Shown piece after piece: positions 26,102-35,143 of a DNA stretch of 49,842 nucleotides. The notes beneath the pieces were generated by a model. It made no database searches and was not told the DNA's origin. It was given only the letters and a program-made list of their open reading frames with translations. The translations under genes and the position numbers were made by a program. Every line of letters begins with the position of its first letter. Within the stretch, counting starts at the first letter, position 1. Source of the DNA: Balneolales bacterium (GTDB lineage: Bacteria > Bacteroidota > Rhodothermia > Balneolales > Natronogracilivirgulaceae); the NCBI GenBank assembly GCA_007132975.1, contig SLNO01000089.1:1-49842 (forward strand), read 5' to 3'.

Positions 26102-26541
26102 CAGCGTTCTATGATGATGGTTACGGGTCCGTCATTGATCAGCGAGACATCCATTTTGGCTGCAAAAACCCCAGTAGCGACTTTACCCGGAAGTGATTCC
26201 TCAAGAAGGGAAACCATCCTGTCATACATCTGCACGGCCTTTTCGGGTCCGGCCGACGACGTAAAACTTGGGCGTGTACCTTTCTTCAGTTCGCCATACA
26301 ACGTGAATTGGGAAACGAGAAGTATGCCGCCATCCACATCCTCAACGCTCCGGTTCATTTTACCGTCCTCATCCTCAAAAATCCGGAGTTTTCGCAATTT
26401 TTCAGCCACCCAGACAAGCTGGTCAACGGTATCGTCCCGATGCACCGCAAGCAGTACCAGCAGCCCCTTGGTGATGCTACCCGTTATCTCCCCGTCGACT
26501 TTTACCGATGCTTCCTTAACCCGCTGGACTACTGCCCTCAT
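26101..26541 (-). CDS. dtd: D-aminoacyl-tRNA deacylase
   Basis: The product has 146 residues from the ATG at 26541 (MRAVVQRV), the standard start; the open frame runs on to 26634. It has the SQFTLYG motif and the C-terminal NDGPVTIIIE carrying the cross-subunit Gly-Pro motif, both needed for chiral proofreading that frees D-amino acids from tRNA. It forms a dimer in the family. The gene leads into the metalloenzyme gene by a TGATG junction, so the two should be co-expressed. The AT-rich, DnaA-box-containing region lies upstream. Confidence 0.95.
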   Translation of the reverse strand: MRAVVQRVKEASVKVDGEITGSITKGLLVLLAVHRDDTVDQLVWVAEKLRKLRIFEDEDGKMNRSVEDVDGGILLVSQFTLYGELKKGTRPSFTSSAGPEKAVQMYDRMVSLLEESLPGKVATGVFAAKMDVSLINDGPVTIIIER

Positions 26542-27049
26542 CTTGTTTACCGTTGTTGACAAGTGTGGGGATAACCGTGTCCCCAACCTGTTGGTTATTA
26601 TGTTGGATGTGTTTTGTGCTCGGAAGATAACCAATTATTCACTCCCACCGGATAGATCCCCACATACTGACGGTTCGTGGTGTATTGTGGATTATCTTTT
26701 TACTGCCAGATGTGTGATGTATATAAGCAGGTGGACAGTTATTCCGGCCCGTATTATAAAACCAGATATTTCAGTAAATAATTATCCACATTTTTATTAA
26801 CACAGACAGGTGTGCCAAATGGGATGAAACTGAAAACTTTCTTTTCCACATATCCACAGTGCCTATATACAATCACTAAATTTTTCTAAAAAATTATTAT
26901 TAATAGAAAACCCATGTTGAAAAAAAAAGAAAGCTCTTCTTGGTTTTGTTTCCTTTTGTTCCAAACTTTGATCTGTCCCCTCACCGTTCCCGACCCGCCT
27001 TTTGGTAGCTGAATCCATTTTCCTGTATCCTGCTCAATAGCAATAATTT
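26542..27049. other. AT-rich divergent region with DnaA-box-like sites: candidate replication origin (oriC)
   Basis: This gap of about 508 bp between the divergent dtd and purM holds an exact DnaA box, TTATCCACA at 26782-26790, and four one-mismatch copies: TGGGGATAA (26566-26574, minus), TGTGGATTA (26686-26694, minus), TTTTCCACA (26842-26850) and ATATCCACA (26850-26858). The last two are in tandem. An unwinding-element-like tract follows: 26871-26910 has only four G/C in 40 bases, and 26861-26930 has 14 in 70, in an otherwise GC-rich region. Boxes on one side and an AT-rich tract on the other is the usual oriC layout. dnaA is not adjacent, which is common in Bacteroidota. Against it, most genes to the right for 10 kb face the region. 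Confidence 0.6.
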
Positions 27050-28060
27050 ATGTCAAAAAAACATACGTATAAATCTGCCGGTGTCGATGTGGATGCCGGC
27101 AACCGGTTTGTGAAATCGATCGGGGAGCTGGTGGCCCGGACGCACCGGCCGGAAGTTCTGACTTCCATCGGCGGTTTCGGGGGGCTTTTTCAGCCCGATT
27201 TTTCTTCCATGAAGCAGCCTGTTCTGGTAAGCAGTGTGGATGGTGTCGGGACAAAGCTTATCATCGCTTTTAAAACCGGGGTTTATCACACGGTGGGACA
27301 GTGCCTGGTAAACCATTGTGTCAATGACATTGCCGTCTGTGGTGCCGAGCCGCTCTTTTTTCTGGATTATTTTTCCACAGGTAAACTCAAGCAGGAAGTG
27401 GCTTATGATGTACTGAAGGGATTCAGTATCGCCTGCGAGGAGAACGGTTGCGCCCTGATAGGCGGAGAGACGGCCGAAATGCCGGATATCTATGCCGAGG
27501 GCGAGTTTGACCTGGCCGGAACGGTGGTGGGTGTTGTGGACAGAGAAGAGATCATTGACGGATCCGGAATCAGGGAAGGCGATGTGATCCTTGGTGTTAC
27601 GGGAAACGGGCTTCATACGAACGGCTATTCGTTGGCACGCAAGGTTTTGTTGTCGAAATACAGCGCGGATGACAGTATCGCTGAACTTGGCATGACCATT
27701 GGCGAAGCACTACTGCAGATACACCCGTCGTATCTGCAGATAATCCGCCGGCTCAAGAAAATGGCTGGAATTCGCGGTTTTGCGCATATCACTGGTGGCG
27801 GCATCATTGGCAACACAGAGCGGATCGTACCCGAGGGATTGCAGCCGGTTGTGAATTGGGATAGCTGGGAATGGCCGGCTATTTTCTCGCTGATCCGGAA
27901 AGAGGGTGACGTGCCAGTCGAGGATATGCGCCAGGCTTTCAACCTCGGAATTGGGCTGACGGCCGTAGTATCGCAGGAAACAGTGGATTCATTTCTGAAA
28001 ACATCTATTCCGGGCGGATTCCGTATCCTCCCGATTGGTGAGATCAAAACCAGCCGATGA
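27050..28060 (+). CDS. purM: Phosphoribosylformylglycinamidine cyclo-ligase (AIR synthetase)
   Basis: The product has 336 residues. It has SSVDGVGTKLIIAF, CVNDIAVCGAEPLFFLDY, ALIGGETAEMPDIY, the Gly-rich GVTGNGLHTNGYSLAR and AHITGGGIIGNTERI, all PurM landmarks, so it makes aminoimidazole ribonucleotide from FGAM using ATP in purine synthesis. It starts at an ATG with no Shine-Dalgarno. Its last 17 bp overlap the 3' end of the convergent giant peptidase-MA gene. No other pur gene is adjacent. Confidence 0.96.
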   Translation: MSKKHTYKSAGVDVDAGNRFVKSIGELVARTHRPEVLTSIGGFGGLFQPDFSSMKQPVLVSSVDGVGTKLIIAFKTGVYHTVGQCLVNHCVNDIAVCGAEPLFFLDYFSTGKLKQEVAYDVLKGFSIACEENGCALIGGETAEMPDIYAEGEFDLAGTVVGVVDREEIIDGSGIREGDVILGVTGNGLHTNGYSLARKVLLSKYSADDSIAELGMTIGEALLQIHPSYLQIIRRLKKMAGIRGFAHITGGGIIGNTERIVPEGLQPVVNWDSWEWPAIFSLIRKEGDVPVEDMRQAFNLGIGLTAVVSQETVDSFLKTSIPGGFRILPIGEIKTSR

Positions 28061-31031
28061 AGGCACCGGCACGATTGCGGGTGGGTTCGTAAACACCGGC
28101 CAGGCCGATATCCACAGGAAAATTGAATACCCGGAACTGCATGCGGATCCCGCTTCCAAAAAGGGTTCGGGAGTCATCAAGCCAGTCTTCGTATTGGCGG
28201 GATTGCACCGGGATGACCGTGTCGCTGAACAGCACCATGTAGAATCGGTCGAGAAAAACGGGGAGTAGTACACGTCCGCGGTCCGCGTGCCACAACGGGA
28301 TGGTGTACCGGGTGTTGAAACGAGCTGCATTATTGAAACCGGCCAGGATGTTTTCATCGAATCCGGTGGAGTAGAATCCGCTTATGTCAAAGAACGGGCG
28401 ATTTTGCGTAACAGCTTCAGCACCGATTCGCAGCGATCGGTTCCCTTTCTGGCGAAATGTCAGGAACCGATAGGCGCCAACCCGCAGTGCCGATAATTTA
28501 CGGGTGGCATCGGTCTGCAGATCCTGGTTCACTTCGGAGAACAGGAGCCATCCCGTATTGGGCTGGGCATCGCGGATGTTCTGCTGCAGGCGGTGCTGCC
28601 ATGATACAAAAAGGGAGGCGCGGGTGCGCTGAAACCAGTCTGATTGGGCGGTACCACCTGTTGTGATGATCCTCTCACGCAGCAGATCCAGGCCGGGGAC
28701 AAAAGAAACAGAACTGCTTCGGGTGTTCTGGTCAATGCGGTACTGGAAAGGCAATTCCACCCCCGCACCCTGCCTGTCAAGAAGGAAATCGGTGGTCTGG
28801 ATGGGTTTGCGGTAGAAATCCAGACGAAAACCCGGATAAAAACCGCTGAAGCGGTAATCCAGATCATACCAGAAATGATTGTTGGATGTGCTCAGATCGG
28901 CATTGTAACTGTGCCGGCGCAGCACGTCGCCGCCGGAAAGGACGGCCCCGAAGCGGTGGCCAATAAAACGGGATTCGTTTTCCCAGTATGGATACGCCGA
29001 TCGCGGACGCAGCCAGCGCATGCCCGTGCGATAAGGCGACATCGACCATCCATCCGGAAGCATATAAGCAGACGCGTCAATAATATTGCCGTCAACTGAT
29101 GTTTCCGCCTCTTCTTTGTTGATATCATTATTTTCCGTGAACCCCCGCGGCAGGGGTGGATCCGAAGAGGGCCCTGAAAAGGGCGGATAGCTCCAGCGGT
29201 TGGATGGTACCTCCACCGGGTTGAGTTGCTCGTACTCAAGCAGCACCAGTTCGAAACGGGTTTCCATGAGCTGGACAGCGGCAATTCGGGTGCCGTCAGG
29301 ACTCCATGACGGTTCCAGGACCCCATATCTGTGATTTGTGAGCCGGTGCAACGCTGCATCTGCTGGACTCCCCCCGCCTGATCGTCCTACAGGCCAAAAA
29401 CGGTACAGGTTCATCCTCCCGTCCAGATCTCCCGTTAACAGAAGGGATTTTCCGTCAGGGTGCCAGGAGGGGTCGTAGATGGCCGCACGCTCAAAAGCGA
29501 TATCCGCCGGCTCACGGTTGTAGCGCTCCAGATCATCCGCGTGCAGGAACCAGAGCCCCTGCAACCCGTGTCGATTGGCCAGCAGTACCAGCGAATCGGG
29601 ATGTCCCGGGTGAAAGGCCACCTCAAGCAGATGGCCCTGATCCGGTATGAGCAGGGTATCCAGTCCGGTCTCGCTGACGGAGACCAGAATATTGCGTTCG
29701 TGGTGTGTCTGCAGCGCCCAGAGGGCCCCGTCCGGACCATAAACAGGCGCATGGAGGCGGTCCGCCAGTACTGTTTTACCCGTCTCAGGATCGGAATATC
29801 GGCCGACATGGAGAACGTTACCCCTGCTTTCCGTGCCGGATTCATATATACGCATCCGCTGGTAGTTGTGGTAGTAGGGATGCATCTGATATCGTGAGTA
29901 GAGGATCCGGCTTCGGTCATCGTTGAGCGAAAATTTGTAATCATCCGTCGACCGCGTCTCGAGGAAAATACCGGTCTCATAGCTTTGTGTATTAAAGCGA
30001 TAGAATCCGGGACGCTGGTTCCATGCCAGGGCGTAATACAGGACCTCGTCATCGCTGACCCAGAAAGGCTGCCGCACACGCTGTGCGGCGATCCCGGGAG
30101 GTGAATCATACACTTCAAACGCTTCCCGGGTCGTATCTTCCGTCCTTTCCCTTTCTGCATGTGTTTGCTCCTCGTGATGTTCCTTGAACTTCTGGTACAG
30201 TACCGAGGGCCGCTTGCCGGTGTGGTACCAAAGCGCGGATCCATAGCCCAGAAAGGGCCATCGCGACACAAAACGGATGGTCTTCTTCGTAGTTTCCATC
30301 CCGTATTCATACTGCAGCCAGTTGATGAACTCATGTCCGCCCATATAGTGACGGTCGAACGGCCAGGTGCGGGCCGGATCCATCATCATCTGCCCCAGTG
30401 ACCAACGGTGGCGGCTGTCGTAAACGGTTTCGAACTGCCGGGTGAAGTAGGGATGGTTGCCGCGTCCGCTCAGGCCATACTGCCGGTGCGATTCATGAAA
30501 GACCGCAATCCCTTCGATCATCCCCAGCGGCGCCGCCAGGTGCATCGAGCGGGCCAGGTCCGGCGAAAACGGCCTGATGACCCCGGCGACCCCGAAAGTC
30601 GGGATCACATTCAGATGCAGGGCATGCACCAGCTCGTGCGGCATGACGGTATTCAGCCAGTTGCCGTCCGACGGATTCATGCTCTTGCTCTTGATCCGCG
30701 GTATCTCCACTTCGATGCGGAAATTCTGGGTGGTCACGTAGCCGTTGGACAGGTCGTTCTGCCCGTTCAGCACCACTGGCATCCCCGAAAGCGATCCGCC
30801 CACCAGCGACTGCACAATATCGTACTGATCCTCAAGCAGCCACGCCGATCGCAGCGCCGCCGCTTCCTCGCCCCGTTGGTATATGATCTGAAAATGGGGC
30901 GTATTAAGCTGCTGCCAAGCCGGTCTCGTTGGACGGTAGACATTATCGTAGATCTGGGCGCGCACCGCATCCACCCCGATAAAAAGGAGCAGTAAAAACG
31001 CTAAAACCCGCAAATATTGGCGTTTCCCCAT
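28044..31031 (-). CDS. Secreted multidomain protein: peptidase MA-like metallohydrolase, beta-propeller, outer-membrane barrel
   Basis: The product has 995 residues from the ATG at 31031 (MGKRQYLRVLAFLLLL), which gives a normal signal peptide ending near VRAQ; the frame continues to 31106 without improving it. Residues about 30-280 form a gluzincin-like domain with HELVH at 132-136 and the third-ligand Glu173 in MIEGIAVFHE. The middle (about 320-640) has WD40/TolB-like PD40 repeats (DPSWHPDGKSLLLTGDLDG, EPSWSPDGTRIAAV). The final 300 residues have alternating beta strands and end in GAFIGWF, as in outer-membrane barrels. Its C-terminal resemblance to surface-antigen or BamA-like barrels is by pattern only. 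A surface-anchored protease or protein-processing factor is plausible. Confidence 0.8.
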   Translation of the reverse strand: MGKRQYLRVLAFLLLLFIGVDAVRAQIYDNVYRPTRPAWQQLNTPHFQIIYQRGEEAAALRSAWLLEDQYDIVQSLVGGSLSGMPVVLNGQNDLSNGYVTTQNFRIEVEIPRIKSKSMNPSDGNWLNTVMPHELVHALHLNVIPTFGVAGVIRPFSPDLARSMHLAAPLGMIEGIAVFHESHRQYGLSGRGNHPYFTRQFETVYDSRHRWSLGQMMMDPARTWPFDRHYMGGHEFINWLQYEYGMETTKKTIRFVSRWPFLGYGSALWYHTGKRPSVLYQKFKEHHEEQTHAERERTEDTTREAFEVYDSPPGIAAQRVRQPFWVSDDEVLYYALAWNQRPGFYRFNTQSYETGIFLETRSTDDYKFSLNDDRSRILYSRYQMHPYYHNYQRMRIYESGTESRGNVLHVGRYSDPETGKTVLADRLHAPVYGPDGALWALQTHHERNILVSVSETGLDTLLIPDQGHLLEVAFHPGHPDSLVLLANRHGLQGLWFLHADDLERYNREPADIAFERAAIYDPSWHPDGKSLLLTGDLDGRMNLYRFWPVGRSGGGSPADAALHRLTNHRYGVLEPSWSPDGTRIAAVQLMETRFELVLLEYEQLNPVEVPSNRWSYPPFSGPSSDPPLPRGFTENNDINKEEAETSVDGNIIDASAYMLPDGWSMSPYRTGMRWLRPRSAYPYWENESRFIGHRFGAVLSGGDVLRRHSYNADLSTSNNHFWYDLDYRFSGFYPGFRLDFYRKPIQTTDFLLDRQGAGVELPFQYRIDQNTRSSSVSFVPGLDLLRERIITTGGTAQSDWFQRTRASLFVSWQHRLQQNIRDAQPNTGWLLFSEVNQDLQTDATRKLSALRVGAYRFLTFRQKGNRSLRIGAEAVTQNRPFFDISGFYSTGFDENILAGFNNAARFNTRYTIPLWHADRGRVLLPVFLDRFYMVLFSDTVIPVQSRQYEDWLDDSRTLFGSGIRMQFRVFNFPVDIGLAGVYEPTRNRAGAFIGWF

Positions 31032-31187
31032 GGAGAACAATGAAAGAATAAAGATCCGGGTGGATGTGGCCGGCCGCCTTACGTCGGATGAGCGTGATAC
31101 CAGCAACCAATTATACCGAAATTGCAGTTATGCCACCGCCATGAAGTTTGTCTGGATAAACGGACTCGAACTGCCCGATAAGGAGGA

Positions 31188-31856
31188 TCAGTAGAAAATG
31201 ACGTACCGGTACATCAGCCAGAAGAAACAGAAACTGCCAGCCATCACCATAATATGCCAAATTGCATGAAAATTAAAGTGTTTTGGCGAAGGGTTTGGCC
31301 ACTTGAATCCGTAGATAACGGCGCCGATGGTATAGGCGAGGCCGCCCATCAGGATCCAGGCGATGGCGCTGAACGAGAATACCTGCCACAGCGCGGGGAA
31401 GACGATCACGGCCATCCATCCCATGGCAAGGTAAAGCACCAGGGAGACCCACTTCGGGGCATTGAACCAGACCAGCTTGAAGATGACGCCCATCACGGCG
31501 ATAGCCCAGACGGCGGTGAAAAGAGCCCAACCGGTAAATCCTTCCAGCACAATGAGCGTGATGGGGGTGTACGTGCCTGCGATCAGGATATAGATCATGA
31601 TGTGGTCGATGCGGCGTAGCACGCGGAGGCCTTTGTCCCTGACCGGGAGCATGTGATAGAGGGTGCTGGCGAGATAGAGCAGGACCATGCTGCTGCCGAA
31701 TATGGAGAAAGCCACGATGTGGGTTGGCTGTCCGAGCAGTACGGATTTGTGGATGAGCAACACCAGTCCCAGCACCGACAGCAGCGCGCCGGCAAGGTGC
31801 GTGTAGGCGTTGGCGGGTTCGCGGACCCTCGATAGTAAGTATCGGATGCCCTTCAT
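31188..31856 (-). CDS. trhA: PAQR-family membrane protein (hemolysin III / TrhA type)
   Basis: The product has 222 residues from the ATG at 31856; the open frame reaches a GTG at 31925 inside the upstream RNA-like element, which argues against that start. It has about seven transmembrane helices. The putative metal-site motifs are NAYTHLAG, STLYHML and HAIWHIMVMAG, the histidine pattern of the family. TrhA-type proteins are linked to membrane-fluidity homeostasis; the old haemolysin name rests on Bacillus cereus work. The bases before the ATG (GTTTTAAACAG) closely match those before metK (ATTTTAAACAC), and both leaders carry the same conserved element. Confidence 0.88.
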   Translation of the reverse strand: MKGIRYLLSRVREPANAYTHLAGALLSVLGLVLLIHKSVLLGQPTHIVAFSIFGSSMVLLYLASTLYHMLPVRDKGLRVLRRIDHIMIYILIAGTYTPITLIVLEGFTGWALFTAVWAIAVMGVIFKLVWFNAPKWVSLVLYLAMGWMAVIVFPALWQVFSFSAIAWILMGGLAYTIGAVIYGFKWPNPSPKHFNFHAIWHIMVMAGSFCFFWLMYRYVIFY

Positions 31857-31918
31857 CTGTTTAAAACTTTTGATTTCGCTTACGCGTTTCACTGGGCACT
31901 TCGTGACCTTCGGTTCTG

Positions 31919-31995
31919 AGGTCACATAGAATGTCCATGACTTTTAATCATACTACTGTGTGACCGGGGTTGTGCCGTTCATGGACATTTCATGG
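31919..31995 (-). promoter_or_regulatory. Conserved structured leader element, copy 1 (upstream of trhA)
   Basis: This is the same element as at 36651-36727. The stem arms are 31930-31940 and 31979-31989 (11 perfect pairs), with a 38-nt loop containing the AATCATAC and GACCGG blocks. Loop bases 31959-31965 and flanking bases 31920-31926 form a 7-bp Watson-Crick pseudoknot (GGUCACA with UGUGACC on the minus strand). It begins at the cstA stop codon (31990-31992) and ends 63 nt before the trhA ATG. No exact promoter element is visible just upstream, so it may sit in a cstA-trhA transcript. The structure is inferred from comparison with copy 2. Confidence 0.65.
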
Positions 31996-33648
31996 GGTGG
32001 AAACGGTTTCAGTGCCCGATTTCGTCTGTCCACGTTTTTGTTCGGCGTAGTACCTGCGCAGACTGTTGCGGGCCATGACCACAAGGATGACGGCAAGAAC
32101 AAAAAGGGAGATCGACAGCACGCTCAGAAACCATGCGTTCTGTTGGTACTGGTTCCAGGCGAAGACCAATAGCGACAGCAGTGTGACACTGAACATGAAG
32201 ATCATCGGGATGACGGTGAACAGCGGGTTGACGTTTTTCTTGGCCAGCCACACGGTTCCCGCCAGGAGCGCAAGGGCGGCAAGCAGCTGGTTGGCGGAAC
32301 CGAAAATGGGCCAAAGCTGCTCAAACTGTCCGGTCAGCAGGAGCAAGCCGGAGAACAGGACCACAAGGAAGGTGGCCACAAAACGGTTCTGGAGTACCGG
32401 CCGGAGGCGTTGCGACGGCAGGTCTTCGGCGTACTCCTGGATGATAAAACGCGCCAGCCGCGTACAGGTATCCAGGGTGGTGAGCGCAAAGGCGGATACC
32501 GTCAATGCCACAAATGAGACAGCCACGGCAACCGGGATGCCCATCGCAGAGATGAATCCACCCAGCCCTTCCGAAAAAAGTGTTACAGGTCCGGCATCGA
32601 CCAGGCGCGCGGCAAAATCGCCCCGGGTCATCACGGCCACCGCCATCACGGCAATGACTGCGAGCAGGGTCTCGATCAGCATCCCCCCGAAACCGATCAG
32701 CTTTGCATCTTCTTCCTTGCTGATCTGTTTGGATGTGGTTCCCGATGCCACCAGAGAGTGGAAGCCGGAAATGGCACCGCAGGCAACCGTCACAAACAGG
32801 ACCGGAAAGAGGAACCCCAGGTGCTCCACGTGAAATTGCACAGAGGTGGACATCTCAATGCGGGGGTTGGCGATCATGATGCCCGTGATACCGAACAGGA
32901 TCATGCCGTAAAGCAGGAATGAGTTGAGAAAATCCCTGGGCTGCAGCAGGATGGAGACGGGCGTGACCGCCGCGAGGAAGATGTAGGCGACAAGGATGGC
33001 GATCCACCAGCCGTAGCCGATCTGGAAGGGGTAGACCTCTCCCAGATACACAAAAAAGTAGAGCAGCCCCACGCCGAAAATGGTGCTGATCCAGAGCGGG
33101 AAGCCCAGCCGGTTGATGACCACCCCGAAAAGCAGGGCCAGCAGGATGAAGAACACCGATGCGGATGCGGCCGCCGGGACGGTCACAAAGGTCCGGGCCA
33201 CAATATCCATGAACACGGCAATGACCAGCAGAAGGGTGGCGAAGGCGAAAATGAGGAAGAGCTTCTTGCCGGCGTCGCCGATGTACTGCTGGATGATCTC
33301 ACCGATGGATTTGCCCTGGTGGCGCAGCGATGCCGTCATGGATGTGATGTCGTGCACCGCTCCAAAGAAGATGCCGCCGATCAGGATCCAGAGCAGGGCC
33401 GGGATCCAGCCAAAATAGACGGCGATGATCGGACCCACAATGGGTCCCGCCCCGGCGATGGAGGCAAAGTGGTGGCCAAGGACCACAAACCGGTTGCTGG
33501 GGACATAATCCACACCATCTTCGCGGGTGTGGGCCGGAGTGACGTTGCGGTTGTCGATACCGAGCTTGCGGGCGATGAACGACCCGTAAAACCGGTAGGC
33601 ACTGAGCAGGATGGCGATGGTTACAGCCAGGATGGCCAGGACGGACAT
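31990..33648 (-). CDS. cstA: Carbon starvation protein A family transporter
   Basis: The product has 552 residues from the ATG at 33648 (MSVLAILAVTIAILL); a TTG at 33675 would add nine residues. It has about 14-16 hydrophobic helices. Landmarks are VLGHHFASIAGAGPIVGP, GAVHDITSMTASLRHQGKSIGE, SGFHSLVASGTTSKQ and PIFGSANQLLAALAL (each a family block). CstA-type proteins import peptides or pyruvate; the substrate here is unknown. The gene ends at the edge of the conserved leader element of trhA. The shorter CstA plan lacks the extended C-terminal domain of some homologues. Confidence 0.93.
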   Translation of the reverse strand: MSVLAILAVTIAILLSAYRFYGSFIARKLGIDNRNVTPAHTREDGVDYVPSNRFVVLGHHFASIAGAGPIVGPIIAVYFGWIPALLWILIGGIFFGAVHDITSMTASLRHQGKSIGEIIQQYIGDAGKKLFLIFAFATLLLVIAVFMDIVARTFVTVPAAASASVFFILLALLFGVVINRLGFPLWISTIFGVGLLYFFVYLGEVYPFQIGYGWWIAILVAYIFLAAVTPVSILLQPRDFLNSFLLYGMILFGITGIMIANPRIEMSTSVQFHVEHLGFLFPVLFVTVACGAISGFHSLVASGTTSKQISKEEDAKLIGFGGMLIETLLAVIAVMAVAVMTRGDFAARLVDAGPVTLFSEGLGGFISAMGIPVAVAVSFVALTVSAFALTTLDTCTRLARFIIQEYAEDLPSQRLRPVLQNRFVATFLVVLFSGLLLLTGQFEQLWPIFGSANQLLAALALLAGTVWLAKKNVNPLFTVIPMIFMFSVTLLSLLVFAWNQYQQNAWFLSVLSISLFVLAVILVVMARNSLRRYYAEQKRGQTKSGTETVSTP

Positions 33649-33802
33649 GACAACATTGCTATGGTGGGTGGACAATCACCATAAGTAAAGGATTTAGCAA
33701 TGGCAGTCAAGGGAAAAATGGAGGCGCCCCAACCAGGATAGGGGCCTTGACGGCTCATGTGAAACGGGTGGATGCGGCCGGTGCCCTGGCAATGCGCCGA
33801 TC

Positions 33803-35143
33803 CTAATCAATGAACGGGTCGAAAACGTCCGGCCCGGCCATGACAACCCCAAGCGGCTGTAGCCAGTGCCTGATACGGATGGTGTTCTGATGGGCGTTGA
33901 GCACTTCGGTGAGGCGGCGGTAGACGTGCGGGGACTCGTCGAGGCCGCCACCACGCAGCTTAACGTTTTTTTTCCTGAGCCACTCCAGCATCATTTTCGG
34001 GGTTACCTCGCCGGCACGGATCTGTTTCCGCTTTTTACCGCGCCCCCGGTATTTTCCAGCGGCTTTTGTTCGCGACATGACGCGTCCGGCACCGTGGATG
34101 GTGGAGTAGAGTGCCGCCCGGCTTTCGTTGCTGTCGATGCCTTCAAGGATTACCGAGGGGTCGCCCATGCTGCCCCCGACAAAGCTCAGCTGGCCGGGGA
34201 ATGCCGGTGTGGCGCCCTTTCGGATGACAACGCAGTCGCGCAGGGCTTTTTTCCGCTGTACCCGGCAGCCTTTTTCGGTTTCCTTGTTGCTTCCAGCCCC
34301 ACCGGTATTTTTTTTCTTTTTGCCGCCCGAAGTCCCGTTTTGTGACCCGGAGGCCGGGTGCCGTTCTTTCAGCGCAGCCGGATCAAGGTGCTGCTCCTTC
34401 CAGGCATAGTTGTGGTGGTTGTGCACACGCTCCACGATTTTGGCCCCAGCCAGATTTGCCACATGGTCGCAGACCCATTCACGCCCGGCCCAGGCATAGG
34501 CGCCGCAAAGCCTCATGGCCCGGTAATAACGCTCGCCGAGGTCAGTGTCGAGGTCCAGAAGCACCTCCTTCTCGACGGCACGCACGTTCCACGGCCGGTT
34601 TTGCGACAAATTGATGAATCCGGTCGCTGTCTTGTGTCCAAGCCCCCTGCTGCCGAAATGGACACCAATCCACACACGATCCTCCTCATCGGAGAAAATA
34701 TCGACGTAGTGGTTGCCGGCACCAACTGTGCCAAGCTGGTCCCTGGCAAGTTTTTTCAGCTCTCCCCGCAAGGATTCCGGTTCGTAGGCCAGCCAGTCGT
34801 CACTGTCGAAAACCGGGTGGTCACGGGGCGCGTCCGGATTGGTCTGCCCGATACCGAACGAAATGTACTTTTCTATGTGATTGAGCAGCTGGTCTAGCTT
34901 AAGATCTTTTTTGTGCATGTCCAGCCGTACGGCCTCGTTTCCACATCCAATATCAAAACCAACACCCACCGGGGAAACGCTGTTGCGATAGGCCGCTACA
35001 CCGCCGATAGGCATGACATATCCCAGATGACCGTCGGCCATGAGGGCGCCGTACTCGGCCCTGCTCATGACATCCAGGAATTGCCGGAGGGTCTGGTCGT
35101 CGTGGATTCCGTAAACCGGGTAACCATCAATGAGCTGCAGCAT
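33803..35143 (-). CDS. rtcB: RtcB-family RNA ligase with a lysine-rich insert
   Basis: The product has 446 residues. Metal ligands are seen in GVGFDIGCGNE (D64, C67), GAGNHYVDI (H145) and VHFGSRGLGH (H162), and the guanylylated histidine is in TIHGAGR (H350). RtcB joins 2',3'-cyclic phosphate or 3'-phosphate RNA ends to 5'-OH ends with GTP and Mn2+. A hydrophilic insert at about 252-302, with runs such as GGKKKKN and RVQRKKA, interrupts the fold between HNHHNY and VVIRKGATPA. It is probably a surface loop with affinity for RNA. No archease or RtcA/RtcR partner is present. It is flanked by cstA and metK on the same strand with sizeable gaps. Confidence 0.92.
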   Translation of the reverse strand: MLQLIDGYPVYGIHDDQTLRQFLDVMSRAEYGALMADGHLGYVMPIGGVAAYRNSVSPVGVGFDIGCGNEAVRLDMHKKDLKLDQLLNHIEKYISFGIGQTNPDAPRDHPVFDSDDWLAYEPESLRGELKKLARDQLGTVGAGNHYVDIFSDEEDRVWIGVHFGSRGLGHKTATGFINLSQNRPWNVRAVEKEVLLDLDTDLGERYYRAMRLCGAYAWAGREWVCDHVANLAGAKIVERVHNHHNYAWKEQHLDPAALKERHPASGSQNGTSGGKKKKNTGGAGSNKETEKGCRVQRKKALRDCVVIRKGATPAFPGQLSFVGGSMGDPSVILEGIDSNESRAALYSTIHGAGRVMSRTKAAGKYRGRGKKRKQIRAGEVTPKMMLEWLRKKNVKLRGGGLDESPHVYRRLTEVLNAHQNTIRIRHWLQPLGVVMAGPDVFDPFID

